A stretch of 64,000 nucleotides of DNA from Xanthobacter sp. NM-25. GTDB taxonomy: Bacteria; Pseudomonadota; Alphaproteobacteria; Rhizobiales; Xanthobacteraceae. The stretch covers positions 1 through 64,000 of the forward strand of contig NZ_JACBFS010000010.1 of the NCBI RefSeq assembly GCF_022138605.1, written 5' to 3'. This document shows positions 18,288-27,513 of the stretch, in pieces; positions within the stretch are counted from its first letter, which is position 1, and every line of letters begins with the position of its first letter. The notes beneath the pieces are model-generated. The model had not been told where the DNA came from. It was given only the letters and a program-made list of their open reading frames with translations, and ran no database searches. Made by a program: the position numbers and the translations under genes.

Positions 18288-19604
18288 ATGCCGCCTCGTG
18301 CCCTTGCGCGTGCGCTTATGGCAGCCCTTGTGCTGCTTCCGGCGTCGCCGACGCTTGCCGAATCCGCGCGTCCCCAATCCACACGCCCTGCAGCCGCGCG
18401 TTCTTCAGCCGAGCGCCCTCTCGCCTTGACCAGTGCGATGGCGAGCGCGCTCGCCGCCAATCCCCGCCTCACGGCGGCGGAACGGGACATCGGCATGGCC
18501 TCCGGCCGCTCCACCCAGGCCGCCGCACTGCCCAATCCGGCCTTGTCGCTGGAGGTGGACAACGCCATGGGCTCTGGCTCCTACCAGGGGCTGGACCTCG
18601 CCGAGCAGACGCTGCAGATCAGCCAGCTGGTGGAGCTGGGCAGCAAGCGCGAGGCGCGCATGGCCGCCGCCGGCGCGGGTGTCACAGTCGCGCGCTGGGA
18701 GCGTGAGGCGACCCGCCTGCAGGTGCTGGCGGAAACCACCGCAGCTTTCTCCGCCGTGCTGGGCGCGCAGCAGCGCGTCTCCATCCTCGATCAGCAGGCG
18801 GCGGCGATTGCGCGCCTTGCGCCGCTGCTGCAGACGCGGGTGGATGCGGGCGCGTCCTCTCCTGCGGAGATTTCGCGCGCCCGTGTCGCCGCAGATTTCG
18901 CGAAAGTCGAGCTGGACCGGGCCAAGGCGTCTCTCGGGACCGCGCGACGTGACCTGGCCGTGCTCATGGGCATGAACGAGGCCCGGTTCGGCCGCGCCAC
19001 GGGCAATCTTTTCAAAGTCAGCGCGCCGCCAGCGCTGCCGAGCCTCATCAAGCAGGCTCAGGGCAACCCCCAACTCACGCGTTTCACGGCCGTCCAAGGG
19101 CAGCGGCGGGCCGAGCTGCGCGCCGCGCAGGCGAAAGCGGTGCCCGACGTGACCCTGGGGGTCGGCTATCGCCACTACAACGAGACCGCCGACAGCGGCA
19201 TGCGGGTGACGCTCTCAGTGCCGATCCCGATCTTCGACCGCAATGAAGGCGGCATTTACGAGGCACAGGAATCCCTGCGCCGGGCGGAGGCGGAGGAGGC
19301 CATCGCCCGCGGTGCGCTGATCGCCCAGTTGGGGCGCGCCCACGACACCCTGAAGGCGGCCTATGACGAGGTCAGCCTGCTGCGCACCAGCACCATTCCC
19401 GGCGCGCGCAGCGCCTTCGAGGGCGTGGAGCGTGGCTACGGCGAGGGCCGCTACACGCTGCTCGAGCTGCTGGACGCCCAGTCCGCGCTCACCGATGCGT
19501 CGCTGCGCGAGCTCGACGCCCTGGTCAATTTCCACACCGCGCTCGCGACCATCGAGGGCCTGATCGGCCGGCCGGTGAACCTCAGCAAGGGAAAGACGAA
19601 ATGA
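18288..19604 (+). CDS. Outer-membrane efflux protein, TolC/CzcC family
   Basis: A 438-residue protein with a signal peptide (LMAALVLLPASPTLA) and the repeated helical-hairpin architecture of outer-membrane efflux proteins: SAMASALAANPRLTAAERD in the first repeat, LLELLDAQSALTDASLRELD in the second. It forms the outer-membrane channel of a tripartite metal exporter with the adaptor (19601) and RND pump (20978). Its stop overlaps the adaptor start by 4 bases. A His-rich or Met-rich N-terminus that could indicate substrate is not seen. Confidence 0.9.
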   Translation: MPPRALARALMAALVLLPASPTLAESARPQSTRPAAARSSAERPLALTSAMASALAANPRLTAAERDIGMASGRSTQAAALPNPALSLEVDNAMGSGSYQGLDLAEQTLQISQLVELGSKREARMAAAGAGVTVARWEREATRLQVLAETTAAFSAVLGAQQRVSILDQQAAAIARLAPLLQTRVDAGASSPAEISRARVAADFAKVELDRAKASLGTARRDLAVLMGMNEARFGRATGNLFKVSAPPALPSLIKQAQGNPQLTRFTAVQGQRRAELRAAQAKAVPDVTLGVGYRHYNETADSGMRVTLSVPIPIFDRNEGGIYEAQESLRRAEAEEAIARGALIAQLGRAHDTLKAAYDEVSLLRTSTIPGARSAFEGVERGYGEGRYTLLELLDAQSALTDASLRELDALVNFHTALATIEGLIGRPVNLSKGKTK

Positions 19605-20590
19605 GCCGCACGGCGCGACGCGACCTGGCGATGCTCGTGGTCGGCCTTATGGCCGGAGCGGGCGCCATCTATGCTTTTCAGGGGCCTACGGCACCGGTGC
19701 CCGGCACGGTGGCCGCCGAAGCCGGACATGGGGCCGAACCGGGCCAAGGCGAGGGCGGCGAATCCCACGGCGAGGGCGCCGTGGAGCTGAACAACGCCAA
19801 GCTTGCAGCGGCCGGCATCGGCCTTGAGACGGCGGGACCGGAAAAGCTGCGGCAGAAGCTGCGGCTCAACGGTCTCGTGCAGACCAACCAGGAGACCGTG
19901 GTGCAGGTGACGCCGCGCTTTCCCGGCGTCGTCCGCGAGATCCGGAAGCGGATCGGCGACACGGTGCAGAAGGGCGACGTGCTCGCCGTCATCGAGAGCA
20001 ACCAAAGCCTGACCACCTATGACCTGAAGTCCCCCATCGCCGGCACGGTGGTGGACCGGCAGGTGGCGTTGGGCGAATACGCCTCGGAGCAGAAGCCCGC
20101 CTTCGTGGTGGCGGACCTCTCCACCCTGTGGGTGGATCTCTCCGTCTACCGGCGCGACTTCGCCCGGGTGCGGGTCGGCGACAAGGTGGAGGTGGACCCG
20201 GACGACGGCGGCGCCCCCATTGCCGGCGAAGTGGCCTATGTCTCGCCCATCGGCGCGTCGGACACGCAGACGGCGCTCGCCCGCGTGGTGATCCCCAATG
20301 ACGGCCTGCGCCTGCGCCCCGGCCTGTTCGCGGTGGGCACCATCACCCTTGCGGAGAAGCCTGTGGACCTCGCCGTGCGCCCCGGCGCGCTGCAGGCCGT
20401 CGACGGGCGCACGGTGGTGTTCGTGCGCAACGGCGACGCCTTCGAGCCGCGCGACGTGGAGATCGGCGACCGCGACGCCGAATGGGCCGAAGTGTTGTTC
20501 GGCCTGATGCCGGGGGATGTCTATGCCGCGAAGAACTCCTTCGTGGTGAAGGCCGAGCTCGCCAAGGGGAGCGCCAGCCATGAGCATTGA
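19601..20590 (+). CDS. Periplasmic adaptor of RND metal efflux (CzcB/CusB-type)
   Basis: A 329-residue membrane-fusion protein with N-terminal anchor (LAMLVVGLMAGAGAIYAF), a His/Glu-rich linker (GHGAEPGQGEGGESHGEG) that may bind metal, the lipoyl/beta-barrel core (VQVTPRFPGVVREIRKRIGDTVQKGD, then PIAGTVVDRQVALGE), and a C-terminal membrane-proximal domain. It lacks the extended Met-rich region of copper-specific CusB. It overlaps both neighbours, which implies translational coupling across the operon. Confidence 0.9.
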   Translation: MSRTARRDLAMLVVGLMAGAGAIYAFQGPTAPVPGTVAAEAGHGAEPGQGEGGESHGEGAVELNNAKLAAAGIGLETAGPEKLRQKLRLNGLVQTNQETVVQVTPRFPGVVREIRKRIGDTVQKGDVLAVIESNQSLTTYDLKSPIAGTVVDRQVALGEYASEQKPAFVVADLSTLWVDLSVYRRDFARVRVGDKVEVDPDDGGAPIAGEVAYVSPIGASDTQTALARVVIPNDGLRLRPGLFAVGTITLAEKPVDLAVRPGALQAVDGRTVVFVRNGDAFEPRDVEIGDRDAEWAEVLFGLMPGDVYAAKNSFVVKAELAKGSASHEH

Positions 20591-20981
20591 TCTCACGCCC
20601 CGGATTGATCCTGCGCCCCAGGAGGATCTGAAGCTTTTGACCGCGCTCATCCATCCCCACCTTGAGGGACGGGTGGTGCAGGCGCTGCAGGAGCTGCCGC
20701 AATTCCCCGGCTTCACGCTGGTGGAGGTCCGCGGCCAGGGCCGCGGGCGCGGCGTCGGCGGCACCTATGTGGCGAGCGAATACGACCTCGTCTACCAGCG
20801 CCATCTGCGGCTGGAGATCGTCTGCCGCTCCAGCGAGACGGAGGCCATATCCGGCCTCATCGCCCGCGCCGGCTGGACCGGGCGGCGCGGCGACGGCGTG
20901 ATGTTCGTCACCCCCGTGGAGAGCTTCGCCCGCATCCGCGAGGTGGGCGCGCCGAGCGAGACCGAGGGGGGCGCGCGATGA
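20580..20981 (+). CDS. PII-like protein within the efflux operon
   Basis: A 133-residue protein whose middle (LKLLTALIHPHLEGRVVQALQELPQFPGFTL, then GRGRGVGG, then RLEIVCRSSETEAISGLI and GRRGDGVMFV) follows the ferredoxin-like beta-alpha-beta fold and the C-terminal GDG motif of PII signalling proteins. The T-loop region is shortened and lacks the uridylylated Tyr context. It is encoded between adaptor and pump with overlapping starts, so it is made stoichiometrically with them. PII-like proteins of this type are found in metal RND operons and may sense metal or nucleotide. The ligand is unknown. Confidence 0.8.
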   Translation: MSIDLTPRIDPAPQEDLKLLTALIHPHLEGRVVQALQELPQFPGFTLVEVRGQGRGRGVGGTYVASEYDLVYQRHLRLEIVCRSSETEAISGLIARAGWTGRRGDGVMFVTPVESFARIREVGAPSETEGGAR

Positions 20982-23900
20982 TCGACGCCATTCTCGCCTT
21001 CTCCATCCGCCAGCGCTGGCTGGTGGTTCTGGTGTGCCTCATGGTCGGTGCGTTCGGGGCGTGGAACTTCACGCGCCTGCCCATCGATGCGGTGCCGGAC
21101 ATCACCAATGTCCAGGTGCAGATCAACACGTCCGCGCCCGGTTTCTCGCCGCTGGAGGTGGAGCAGCGCATCACTTTCCCCATCGAAACCGCCATGGGCG
21201 GCCTGCCGGGGCTGCAATATACGCGCTCCCTCTCCCGCTATGGCCTGTCCCAGGTCACCGTGGTGTTTGCCGATGGCACCGATATCTATTTCGCCCGCCA
21301 GCTGGTGAATGAGCGCATCCAACAGGCCAAGGACCAGCTTCCCCAAGGGGTGGAGACGGCCCCCGGGCCGATCTCCACCGGCCTCGGCGAAATCTACATG
21401 TACACGGTGGAGGCCAAGCCCGGAGCGAAGAAGCCGGATGGCACGCCTTATTCCCCCACCGAGCTTCGGACCATCCAAGACTGGATCATCAAGCCGCAGC
21501 TGCGCACCGTGCCCGGCGTGGTGGAGGTGAACACCATTGGCGGCTTCGCCCGGCAGTTCCATGTGCTGCCGGACCCGGCGCGGCTGATGGCCCACAACAT
21601 CTCGTTCCGCGACGTGATGACCGCGCTCGCCGCCAACAACGCCAATGTCGGCGCCGGCTATATCGAGCGCAATGGCGAGCAATATCTGGTGCGCACGCCG
21701 GGCCAGGTGGCGAACCTGGAGGAGATCCGCGACATCGTCATCGGCAGCCGCGATGGCACGCCGATCCGCATCGGCGACATTGGCGAGGTGCGCGAGGGCC
21801 GCGAGCTGCGCACAGGCGCGGCGACGCTCAATGGCGGGGAGGTGGTGCTCGGCACCACCATGCTGCTCATTGGCGAGAACAGCCGCACCGTGGCCCAGCG
21901 GGTGGCCGCGCGCCTGGAGGACATCTCCCGCTCCCTGCCGGAGGGGGTGATTGCCCGCGCCGTTTATGACCGCGCCCATCTGGTGGAAGCCACCATCGCC
22001 ACGGTGGAAAAGAACCTGCTGGAAGGCGCGCTGTTCGTGGTGGTGGTGCTGTTCGTGCTGCTCGGCAATTTCCGGGCCGCGCTCGTCACCGCCTGCGTGA
22101 TCCCGCTGTCCATGATGCTCACCATCACGGGCATGGTGGAGAACAAGGTTTCCGCCAATCTCATGAGCCTCGGCGCCATAGATTTCGGCATCATCATCGA
22201 TGGGGCCGTCATCATCGTGGAAAACTGCCTGCGCCTGCTGGCGGAAGAGCAGCACAAGCGCGGCCGGTTGCTGACACGCGCGGAACGTTTTCAGACCATC
22301 CTCGCCGGCTCCCGGGAAGTCATCCGCCCGAGCCTGTTCGGCACCCTCATCATCGCCGTGGTGTATCTGCCCGTGCTCACGCTGACCGGGGTGGAGGGCA
22401 AGATGTTCACGCCCATGGCGGTCACGGTGCTGATGGCGCTGGCGGCGGCGGCGGTGTTCTCCATGACGTTCGTTCCGGCGGCGGTGGCGCTGCTCGTCAC
22501 CGGCAAGGTCTCCGAGCACGAGAACATCATCATGCGCACGGCGCGGCGCATTTACACGCCGCTGCTGGACGCCGCCATCAACTATCGCGCGGTGGTGGCG
22601 CTCATGGCGATGGGGCTCATCCTTGCCACCGGCGTGGCGGCCTCGCGCATGGGCGGCGAGTTCATCCCCAGCCTCGACGAGGGCGATGCCGCCATCCAGG
22701 CCCTGCGCGTGCCCGGCACCAGCCTCACCCAATCGGTGGAAATGCAGGAGGCGTTGGAAAAGCGCCTGCTCCAGGTGCCCGAGGTGAAGGAGGTGTTCGC
22801 CCGCACCGGCACGGCGGAGGTCGCCACCGACCCCATGCCCCCCTCCATCTCCGACGGCTACATCATCCTGAAGCCCCGCGCCGAGTGGCCCGATCCGCGC
22901 AAGCCCAAGGCCCAGGTGATGGCGGATATCGAGGAAGCCTCCGAGGAGGTCGCCGGCAGCAATTACGAGCTGTCCCAACCCATCCAGCTGCGCTTCAACG
23001 AGCTGATCTCTGGAATCCGCTCGGATGTGGGCGTGAAGATCTTCGGCGATGACCTCGACACCCTGTTACAGGTGGCGGGTCAGGTGGAGGCGGTCATCCG
23101 CGCCATTCCCGGAGCGGCCGATGTGAAAAGCGAGCAGGTTTCCGGCCTGCCCATGCTTACAGTATCCCTCAACCGTCCCGCCATGGCCCGCTACGGCGTG
23201 AGCGTGGCGGAGGTGCAGGAGCTGATCGAGATCGCCGTGGGCGGCCGCTCCGCGGGCGTGCTGTTCGAGGGCGACCGCCGCTTCGACATCATGGTGCGCC
23301 TGCCGGAGGAGTTGCGCACCGACATCGAGGCCCTGCGCGCTCTGCCCGTGCCCCTCCCCCCGGCGGTGGCCGACCCGGACAAGCCGCGTCCCGCGGTGTG
23401 GGCCTCGGGTGCCAATGCCCAGATCCGCTATGTGCCATTAGCCGCCATCGCCAGTCTCTCCATCTCCCCCGGCCCCAACCAGATCAGCCGGGAGAACGGC
23501 AAGCGCCGCATCGTGGTGAGCGCCAATGTGCGCGAGCGCGACCTCGGCTCGTTCGTCACCGAGGCGCAGCGTCAGGTGGCCGAGAAGGTGAAGCTGCCGG
23601 AGGGCTATTGGATCGGCTGGGGCGGGCAGTTCGAGCAACTGGTCTCCGCCACCCAGCGGCTCGCCATCGTGGTGCCCATCGCGCTCGCCCTCATCTTCCT
23701 GCTGCTGTTCATGAGCTTCGGCTCGGTGGCGGATGCTGCGCTGGTGTTCTCCGGGGTGCCTTTGGCGCTCACCGGCGGCATCGCCGCGCTGCTGCTGCGC
23801 GGGCTGCCATTGTCCATCAGCGCCGGCATCGGCTTCATCGCGCTCTCGGGCGTCGCGGTGCTGAACGGGCTCGTCATCATCGCCTTTATCCAGAAGCTGC

Positions 23901-24187
23901 GTGACGAAGGCCGCGACATGGTGGCCGCCGTGCGCGAGGGCGCCCTGACGCGCCTGCGGCCCGTGCTGATGACGGCGCTGGTCGCCTCCCTCGGCTTCGT
24001 GCCCATGGCGCTCGCCACCGGCGCGGGTGCCGAGGTGCAGCGGCCGCTTGCCACCGTGGTCATCGGCGGCATCGTCTCTTCCACCATCCTCACATTGCTC
24101 GTGCTGCCGGCGCTCTACGTGCTGTTCCGGCGCGAGACCAAGGCCGCCGAGACCTCGCAGGCGGCGGCGGAAAACCCAGCCTCCTGA
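20978..24187 (+). CDS. Heavy-metal efflux RND pump, CzcA family
   Basis: This 1069-residue inner-membrane proton-driven pump has the HME-RND length and motifs. The TM4 proton-relay signature reads DFGIIIDGAVIIVENCLR, which fits the divalent-cation branch (Zn/Co/Cd/Ni) and not the copper/silver branch, whose TM4 has a Met/Ala-type motif. Two large periplasmic loops follow TM1 and TM7. It completes the tripartite exporter with 18288 and 19601. The exact cation cannot be fixed by reading, but the neighbouring P1B-4 ATPase also points to a divalent transition metal. Confidence 0.93.
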   Translation: MIDAILAFSIRQRWLVVLVCLMVGAFGAWNFTRLPIDAVPDITNVQVQINTSAPGFSPLEVEQRITFPIETAMGGLPGLQYTRSLSRYGLSQVTVVFADGTDIYFARQLVNERIQQAKDQLPQGVETAPGPISTGLGEIYMYTVEAKPGAKKPDGTPYSPTELRTIQDWIIKPQLRTVPGVVEVNTIGGFARQFHVLPDPARLMAHNISFRDVMTALAANNANVGAGYIERNGEQYLVRTPGQVANLEEIRDIVIGSRDGTPIRIGDIGEVREGRELRTGAATLNGGEVVLGTTMLLIGENSRTVAQRVAARLEDISRSLPEGVIARAVYDRAHLVEATIATVEKNLLEGALFVVVVLFVLLGNFRAALVTACVIPLSMMLTITGMVENKVSANLMSLGAIDFGIIIDGAVIIVENCLRLLAEEQHKRGRLLTRAERFQTILAGSREVIRPSLFGTLIIAVVYLPVLTLTGVEGKMFTPMAVTVLMALAAAAVFSMTFVPAAVALLVTGKVSEHENIIMRTARRIYTPLLDAAINYRAVVALMAMGLILATGVAASRMGGEFIPSLDEGDAAIQALRVPGTSLTQSVEMQEALEKRLLQVPEVKEVFARTGTAEVATDPMPPSISDGYIILKPRAEWPDPRKPKAQVMADIEEASEEVAGSNYELSQPIQLRFNELISGIRSDVGVKIFGDDLDTLLQVAGQVEAVIRAIPGAADVKSEQVSGLPMLTVSLNRPAMARYGVSVAEVQELIEIAVGGRSAGVLFEGDRRFDIMVRLPEELRTDIEALRALPVPLPPAVADPDKPRPAVWASGANAQIRYVPLAAIASLSISPGPNQISRENGKRRIVVSANVRERDLGSFVTEAQRQVAEKVKLPEGYWIGWGGQFEQLVSATQRLAIVVPIALALIFLLLFMSFGSVADAALVFSGVPLALTGGIAALLLRGLPLSISAGIGFIALSGVAVLNGLVIIAFIQKLRDEGRDMVAAVREGALTRLRPVLMTALVASLGFVPMALATGAGAEVQRPLATVVIGGIVSSTILTLLVLPALYVLFRRETKAAETSQAAAENPAS

Positions 24188-24211
24188 ACCTTCAAGAACG
24201 GAGACCAAGTC

Positions 24212-24607
24212 ATGTTGAAGCCTCTCATCATCGCGGCCAGCCTTCTGGCCGCGGCCCCCGCGCTCGCCCAGGCCCCCGCCGAAAGCGGCCACGCCCACGG
24301 CGCCCAGAAGGGACCCCACGGCGGCGCGCTGGAGGATATCGCGGGCGTGCACGCCGAAATCGAGGTTTCGGGCAAGACGCTGACGGTTCATGTGCTCGAC
24401 GGCGCTGGAAAGGGCGTGGACACCGCCGGCTTCACCGGCTCGGCCATGCTGGTCCTCGGCGGCGCGCGCCAGACGGTCGCGCTGAAGCCTGCGGGCGAGA
24501 CCCTCGTCGGCGAGGCGGGCGCGCCCATCGCGGCCGGCACCGCCGTCACGCTGGTGCTCAAGACCGCCGCCGGAAAATCCGGCCAGGCCAAGTTCACCAC
24601 CCACTAA
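24212..24607 (+). CDS. Exported His-rich small protein of the efflux operon
   Basis: A 131-residue protein with a signal peptide (MLKPLIIAASLLAAAPALAQ). The mature N-terminus has a His cluster (ESGHAHGAQKGPHGG) and the rest is predicted beta-rich. It starts 24 bases after the RND gene. A periplasmic metal-buffering or presenting role is inferred from the His cluster and the context. The family is not recognised by name. Confidence 0.75.
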   Translation: MLKPLIIAASLLAAAPALAQAPAESGHAHGAQKGPHGGALEDIAGVHAEIEVSGKTLTVHVLDGAGKGVDTAGFTGSAMLVLGGARQTVALKPAGETLVGEAGAPIAAGTAVTLVLKTAAGKSGQAKFTTH

Positions 24608-24618
24608 GGAGAGGTCCC

Positions 24619-24921
24619 ATGGCTGGAACACGCATCCTACGGCAGCGTATCGTGCTGCTCAGCACTCTCGCCGCTCTCACGCTGCCGGCAAGCGCCGCCT
24701 TTGCGCTCGACCCGCAGCCGAAGACCTACCGCGAGAAGCAGCGCCACGAGTTCCGTGACGTGCAGTTGGGTCTGTCCCATCCCGCTCCCCACGGTCGCAG
24801 CACGCTCACTAACGCGGCTGGTCGCAATGACATGAATGGGAACAAGGACAGTACGAGCATGGCTGCGCAAGACAGCCGGCCTCCGGTCGACCAGAGTCCA
24901 CTACGAGGCGCGTCTCAATGA
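24619..24921 (+). CDS. Small exported protein of unknown function
   Basis: A 100-residue protein preceded by AAGGAGAGG, with a signal peptide ending near SAAFA. The mature part contains YREKQRHEFRDVQ, similar to AEEQERHEFFDAQ in the protein at 25343, so the two are probably distant paralogues. It is 11 bases from the preceding gene and likely in the same operon. Confidence 0.65.
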   Translation: MAGTRILRQRIVLLSTLAALTLPASAAFALDPQPKTYREKQRHEFRDVQLGLSHPAPHGRSTLTNAAGRNDMNGNKDSTSMAAQDSRPPVDQSPLRGASQ

Positions 24922-24958
24922 AGACGCGAGCACTCAACCGGCTGGCGCGAGCGATCAG

Positions 24959-25288
24959 ATGAGCAGGCTGCTACGACTTGCCCTGCTGCGTCTCCTGCTC
25001 GCGGTGGGGGTGTGCCTGGCGCCGCTCGGCATCGGCGATGGCCTTTATGCGCAGCCTGTGGCCGGCGCGAGCCTGACCGATTCTGCGCATCACGAGGAAC
25101 GGGATTCGTCCTCCGGGCAGCCGGTCTGCGCGCTGGTGCGGTGCGAGTGCCATGCCTGCCCGCATCTCGCCGTGACGGCGGCGTCAAGCTGGCCGGTCCG
25201 GTGGGATTCGAGGGGCATGTGGTTGCGCGGGGAGCGCATGATGAGAGGCGTCGCCCCGGAGGTGGATCCGCCTCCACCCCGAGCCTGA
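24959..25288 (+). CDS. Small Cys/His membrane or exported protein, DUF2946-like
   Basis: A 109-residue protein with a hydrophobic N-terminal segment (LLRLALLRLLLAVGVCLAPLG) and a CALVRCECHACPH cluster of four Cys and one His, a likely metal site. It echoes the HSCHGC protein at the head of the operon. The ATG at 24959 is chosen because it begins the hydrophobic segment; the open frame extends upstream over the preceding gene. Role inferred from context only. Confidence 0.6.
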   Translation: MSRLLRLALLRLLLAVGVCLAPLGIGDGLYAQPVAGASLTDSAHHEERDSSSGQPVCALVRCECHACPHLAVTAASSWPVRWDSRGMWLRGERMMRGVAPEVDPPPPRA

Positions 25289-25342
25289 ATGTTGAAACGA
25301 CATGAACAGTTCAAGACGATATCCAACATTCGAGGTTCAATC

Positions 25343-25594
25343 ATGAAGCGTTACGTCATCGCCCTGGGTTTCGCCCTTCTCCCGGTCGTGGCTTCGGCCG
25401 AGCCCTATTCCTCGACGCTGAGCGCAGAGGAGCAGGAGCGGCACGAATTCTTCGACGCCCAGAAGAACAACTATCCAAGCGGACGGGCCGAAAGCGGAGT
25501 GAGGCCGCCGCGGCTTCAGCCAACCGATGCCCAGAGCACCACGGGCAACTCGACGGGCAGGACGATCAGCACCGCCTCCGGCGCGCAGCAGTAA
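25343..25594 (+). CDS. Small exported protein of unknown function
   Basis: An 83-residue protein with signal peptide MKRYVIALGFALLPVVASAEP. The mature chain has AEEQERHEFFDAQKNN and a Ser/Thr-rich tail. It resembles the protein at 24619. No catalytic motif or metal ligand cluster is visible. Confidence 0.6.
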   Translation: MKRYVIALGFALLPVVASAEPYSSTLSAEEQERHEFFDAQKNNYPSGRAESGVRPPRLQPTDAQSTTGNSTGRTISTASGAQQ

Positions 25595-25670
25595 TGCCGA
25601 AGGCATGAACCGAGAGGGGCGTCCTCCGCCCCTCTCACCCTTGGATGACCAACAGCTGCGAGATCAAAGC

Positions 25671-26150
25671 ATGAGGATATTTTTGGTCTTGGCCACGCTC
25701 CTTGCGGTCACCGCAGGCGCTTCCGACGTGGCGCCGGCGTGGGCGGCAGCCAGTTCCGCCACTCAGCCGGCTCCTGCGGACCTACGGGCGCAGGCCACGG
25801 CGCACCTGAAGTTCCTCTACGCAATGTATTTTGCCATCCGGGCCTGCACGGAGGCAGCTGAGGAGCAGTCGGACCCCAGATTTAAGCCGACGCTCAGCTT
25901 CGCGGAAGCCCAGAAGGTCCTGCGCGCGGCGGACGCTTCCGCCCGTTCGGTCGGCATCGATATAGATCAGGCGTGGCTCGAGATGAGTTCCATCGGACAG
26001 GCGACTGGCGAGGCGCTGAAACATAAAACCGAAGAAAATTTCCAAAAGTGCCGACAGAGCGGAATGTTTTTCAGGACGATTACATCAAAGCTGCAAATGG
26101 CGATCAGCCAGCTCAAGGGATCGATTCCTTTGATCGAGAAGGATTTTTGA
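25671..26150 (+). CDS. Exported helical protein of unknown function
   Basis: A 159-residue protein with signal peptide (MRIFLVLATLLAVTAGA, cleavage near APAWA). The mature part appears all-helical with two Cys (AIRACTEAAEE and NFQKCRQSG) spaced so that they could form a disulfide, similar to small helical metal-stress proteins. No RBS decides the start, but the signal peptide does. It closes the metal-resistance block. Confidence 0.6.
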   Translation: MRIFLVLATLLAVTAGASDVAPAWAAASSATQPAPADLRAQATAHLKFLYAMYFAIRACTEAAEEQSDPRFKPTLSFAEAQKVLRAADASARSVGIDIDQAWLEMSSIGQATGEALKHKTEENFQKCRQSGMFFRTITSKLQMAISQLKGSIPLIEKDF

Positions 26151-26619
26151 TGTGTCTTCGATTATGGGTGGCTTCGCCGCCTCGCAATCCGCTTCGGAAG
26201 CTCTAACCGTCTACACGTCAAGAGCTGGAGATTTCGCGCCCGTCACGCCGGAAAGGCCTGCTCCGCTTTGGAGGGGCAGCGTGAGAGAGAGATCCCAGAT
26301 GATGACACTGAGGCATCGTCTGGACATTCCGATCTCTTTGCAAAACTTGGCCGATCCGATCTGCGCCTGGATAGCGCCACGGCTCGGGGACTCGCGGGGA
26401 CGCAACGACTTCATTTCTCCCACTCCCACTCCCTCTCCCTCTCCCTCTCCCTCTCCACGAAACACTCACGATGCAGTTCTTCTCCAGCAGAGGACCCCAT
26501 CACGAAGACGCTGCGAATTGGTTCAATTCGGCGACGATCTGTCTTGCCTCTCTAGTAACTAGATGGGTCAGGCTCCGGCGCCCCCCCGAAAACCGGAAGA
26601 CAAACTGCGGAGCGTAACA
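26151..26619. other. Gene-poor stretch with a possible ATPase N-terminal remnant and a hexamer repeat
   Basis: A frame near 26300-26370 encodes TLRHRLDIPISLQNLADPICAW, weakly similar to the first 25 residues of the P-type ATPase at 27514 (TEKLRLDIPILLPKVRDAAD). Downstream is a CTCTCC hexamer run at about 26416-26457. I do not support a functional gene here. Confidence 0.4.
26416..26457. repeat. CTCTCC hexanucleotide tandem repeat
   Basis: About seven slightly imperfect copies of a 6-base unit, a slippage-prone microsatellite outside any supported gene. Confidence 0.8.
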
Positions 26620-26991
26620 ATGATTGAACCTTCAGCTCAGGGGCTGCTTTGCCCTGTCTGCCGCACCGATCTTGTCATGACCGAGCGGCAGAACGTCGAG
26701 ATCGACTATTGCCCGAGATGCCGCGGAATCTGGCTTGATCGTGGAGAATTGGACAGGATTGTAGAAAGAAGCATTGCGACGGTGACGTCGAGCACGCCCA
26801 CCAATGCGCCTCCGAGTTCGACGGCCGGGCAGCCCAGCGCGCCGATGCCGTGGGGGCAGACCCCAGGCGGCTATTCGCCAGCCCCAGGCGCTCACGGTTC
26901 GAAGCATCACGGTTCGAGTCACGATTCACACGGCAGTTCGCGCGAGCACGGCGGGCACAAGCGTGGTTTTCTTGGCCGCCTCTTCGATTAG
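26620..26991 (+). CDS. TFIIB-type zinc-ribbon protein
   Basis: A 123-residue protein with a single zinc ribbon near its start: LLCPVCRTDLVMTE, then IDYCPRCRGIWLDRGELD. This CPxC...CPxCxGxWLDxGEL pattern is the hallmark of the zf-TFIIB family. The C-terminal half is a low-complexity Ser/His/Gly tail (HGSKHHGSSHDSHGSS) that could bind metal. The start at 26620 is preferred because the zinc ribbon follows directly; a longer frame lacks support. The function of the family is unknown; here it keeps company with metal-export genes. Confidence 0.85.
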   Translation: MIEPSAQGLLCPVCRTDLVMTERQNVEIDYCPRCRGIWLDRGELDRIVERSIATVTSSTPTNAPPSSTAGQPSAPMPWGQTPGGYSPAPGAHGSKHHGSSHDSHGSSREHGGHKRGFLGRLFD

Positions 26992-26997
26992 CGTACG

Positions 26998-27273
26998 ATG
27001 CGTGGGCAACGCGCCCTGTCGTGCACTTCCAAGCACTTGCCGGCGTATGTGGCGCCGGAGCTGCGGGCCGTCGTGCCAACCTTTAACGAGCAGGAGAGCG
27101 TGGAAACGCTCTCCTACGAACTCGACGCGGTGTTGGAGGACTTGGTTTGGGAAGTGAGCTTCGTCGATAACCGCCCCCTTGACGGACCAATACGAGCAGC
27201 CCTCGCGAGGTCGCGCGAGACGCGAGTGAACTGTATTTACAACATACGATATATATTCAGAACGGCAGAATGA
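26998..27273 (+). pseudogene. Family 2 glycosyltransferase, N-terminal fragment
   Basis: The frame contains PELRAVVPTFNEQESVETL and DLVWEVSFVDNRPLDGPI, clearly the nucleotide-sugar-binding start of a dolichol-phosphate-mannose-synthase-like GT2 enzyme (normally VVPTFNE then FVDDNSPDGT). The DDNSPDG loop is mutated, and after about 80 residues the frame enters AT-rich unrelated sequence and stops. It is a dead fragment marking the junction with the ATPase segment. Confidence 0.7.
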
Positions 27274-27513
27274 TCGTCGATCCGCCACATTCAATTATTT
27301 TCACAATCAATCTGAATAACGATATCGCTCACGAGCATTCGTCATAATGTAACGGCAGATCCACTATTTAATAACATTTTAATTTATATTTTTTAAAATC
27401 CATCTCACCAGAAAAATAAGAATTTATATAAAATTATGAAAATAAATATGATGCGACACTTACTTGTATTTGAGATGTGAAATATATACGGAAAAATATG
27501 AGGTCTCAAGAGC
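27274..27513. promoter_or_regulatory. AT-rich intergenic region upstream of the metal ATPase
   Basis: A stretch strongly AT-rich in contrast to the GC-rich surroundings, holding the ATPase promoter region. Similar AT-rich DNA follows the ATPase (30022-30140), so the segment looks imported as a unit. No operator was identified. Confidence 0.5.

Noticed and set aside
20792..22978. Very long antisense open frame (about 730 codons) opposite the RND pump gene
   Set aside because: It is the His/Gly-rich mirror of a GC-rich coding sequence; no RBS, no family motif, and the plus-strand CzcA is certain.
26416..26457. CRISPR-like repetition
   Set aside because: Simple 6-base tandem repeat without spacers; no cas genes in the window.
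26152..26562. Open frame of 136 codons after the metal block
   Set aside because: No RBS, crosses a hexamer microsatellite, and only a short segment resembles the ATPase N-terminus.
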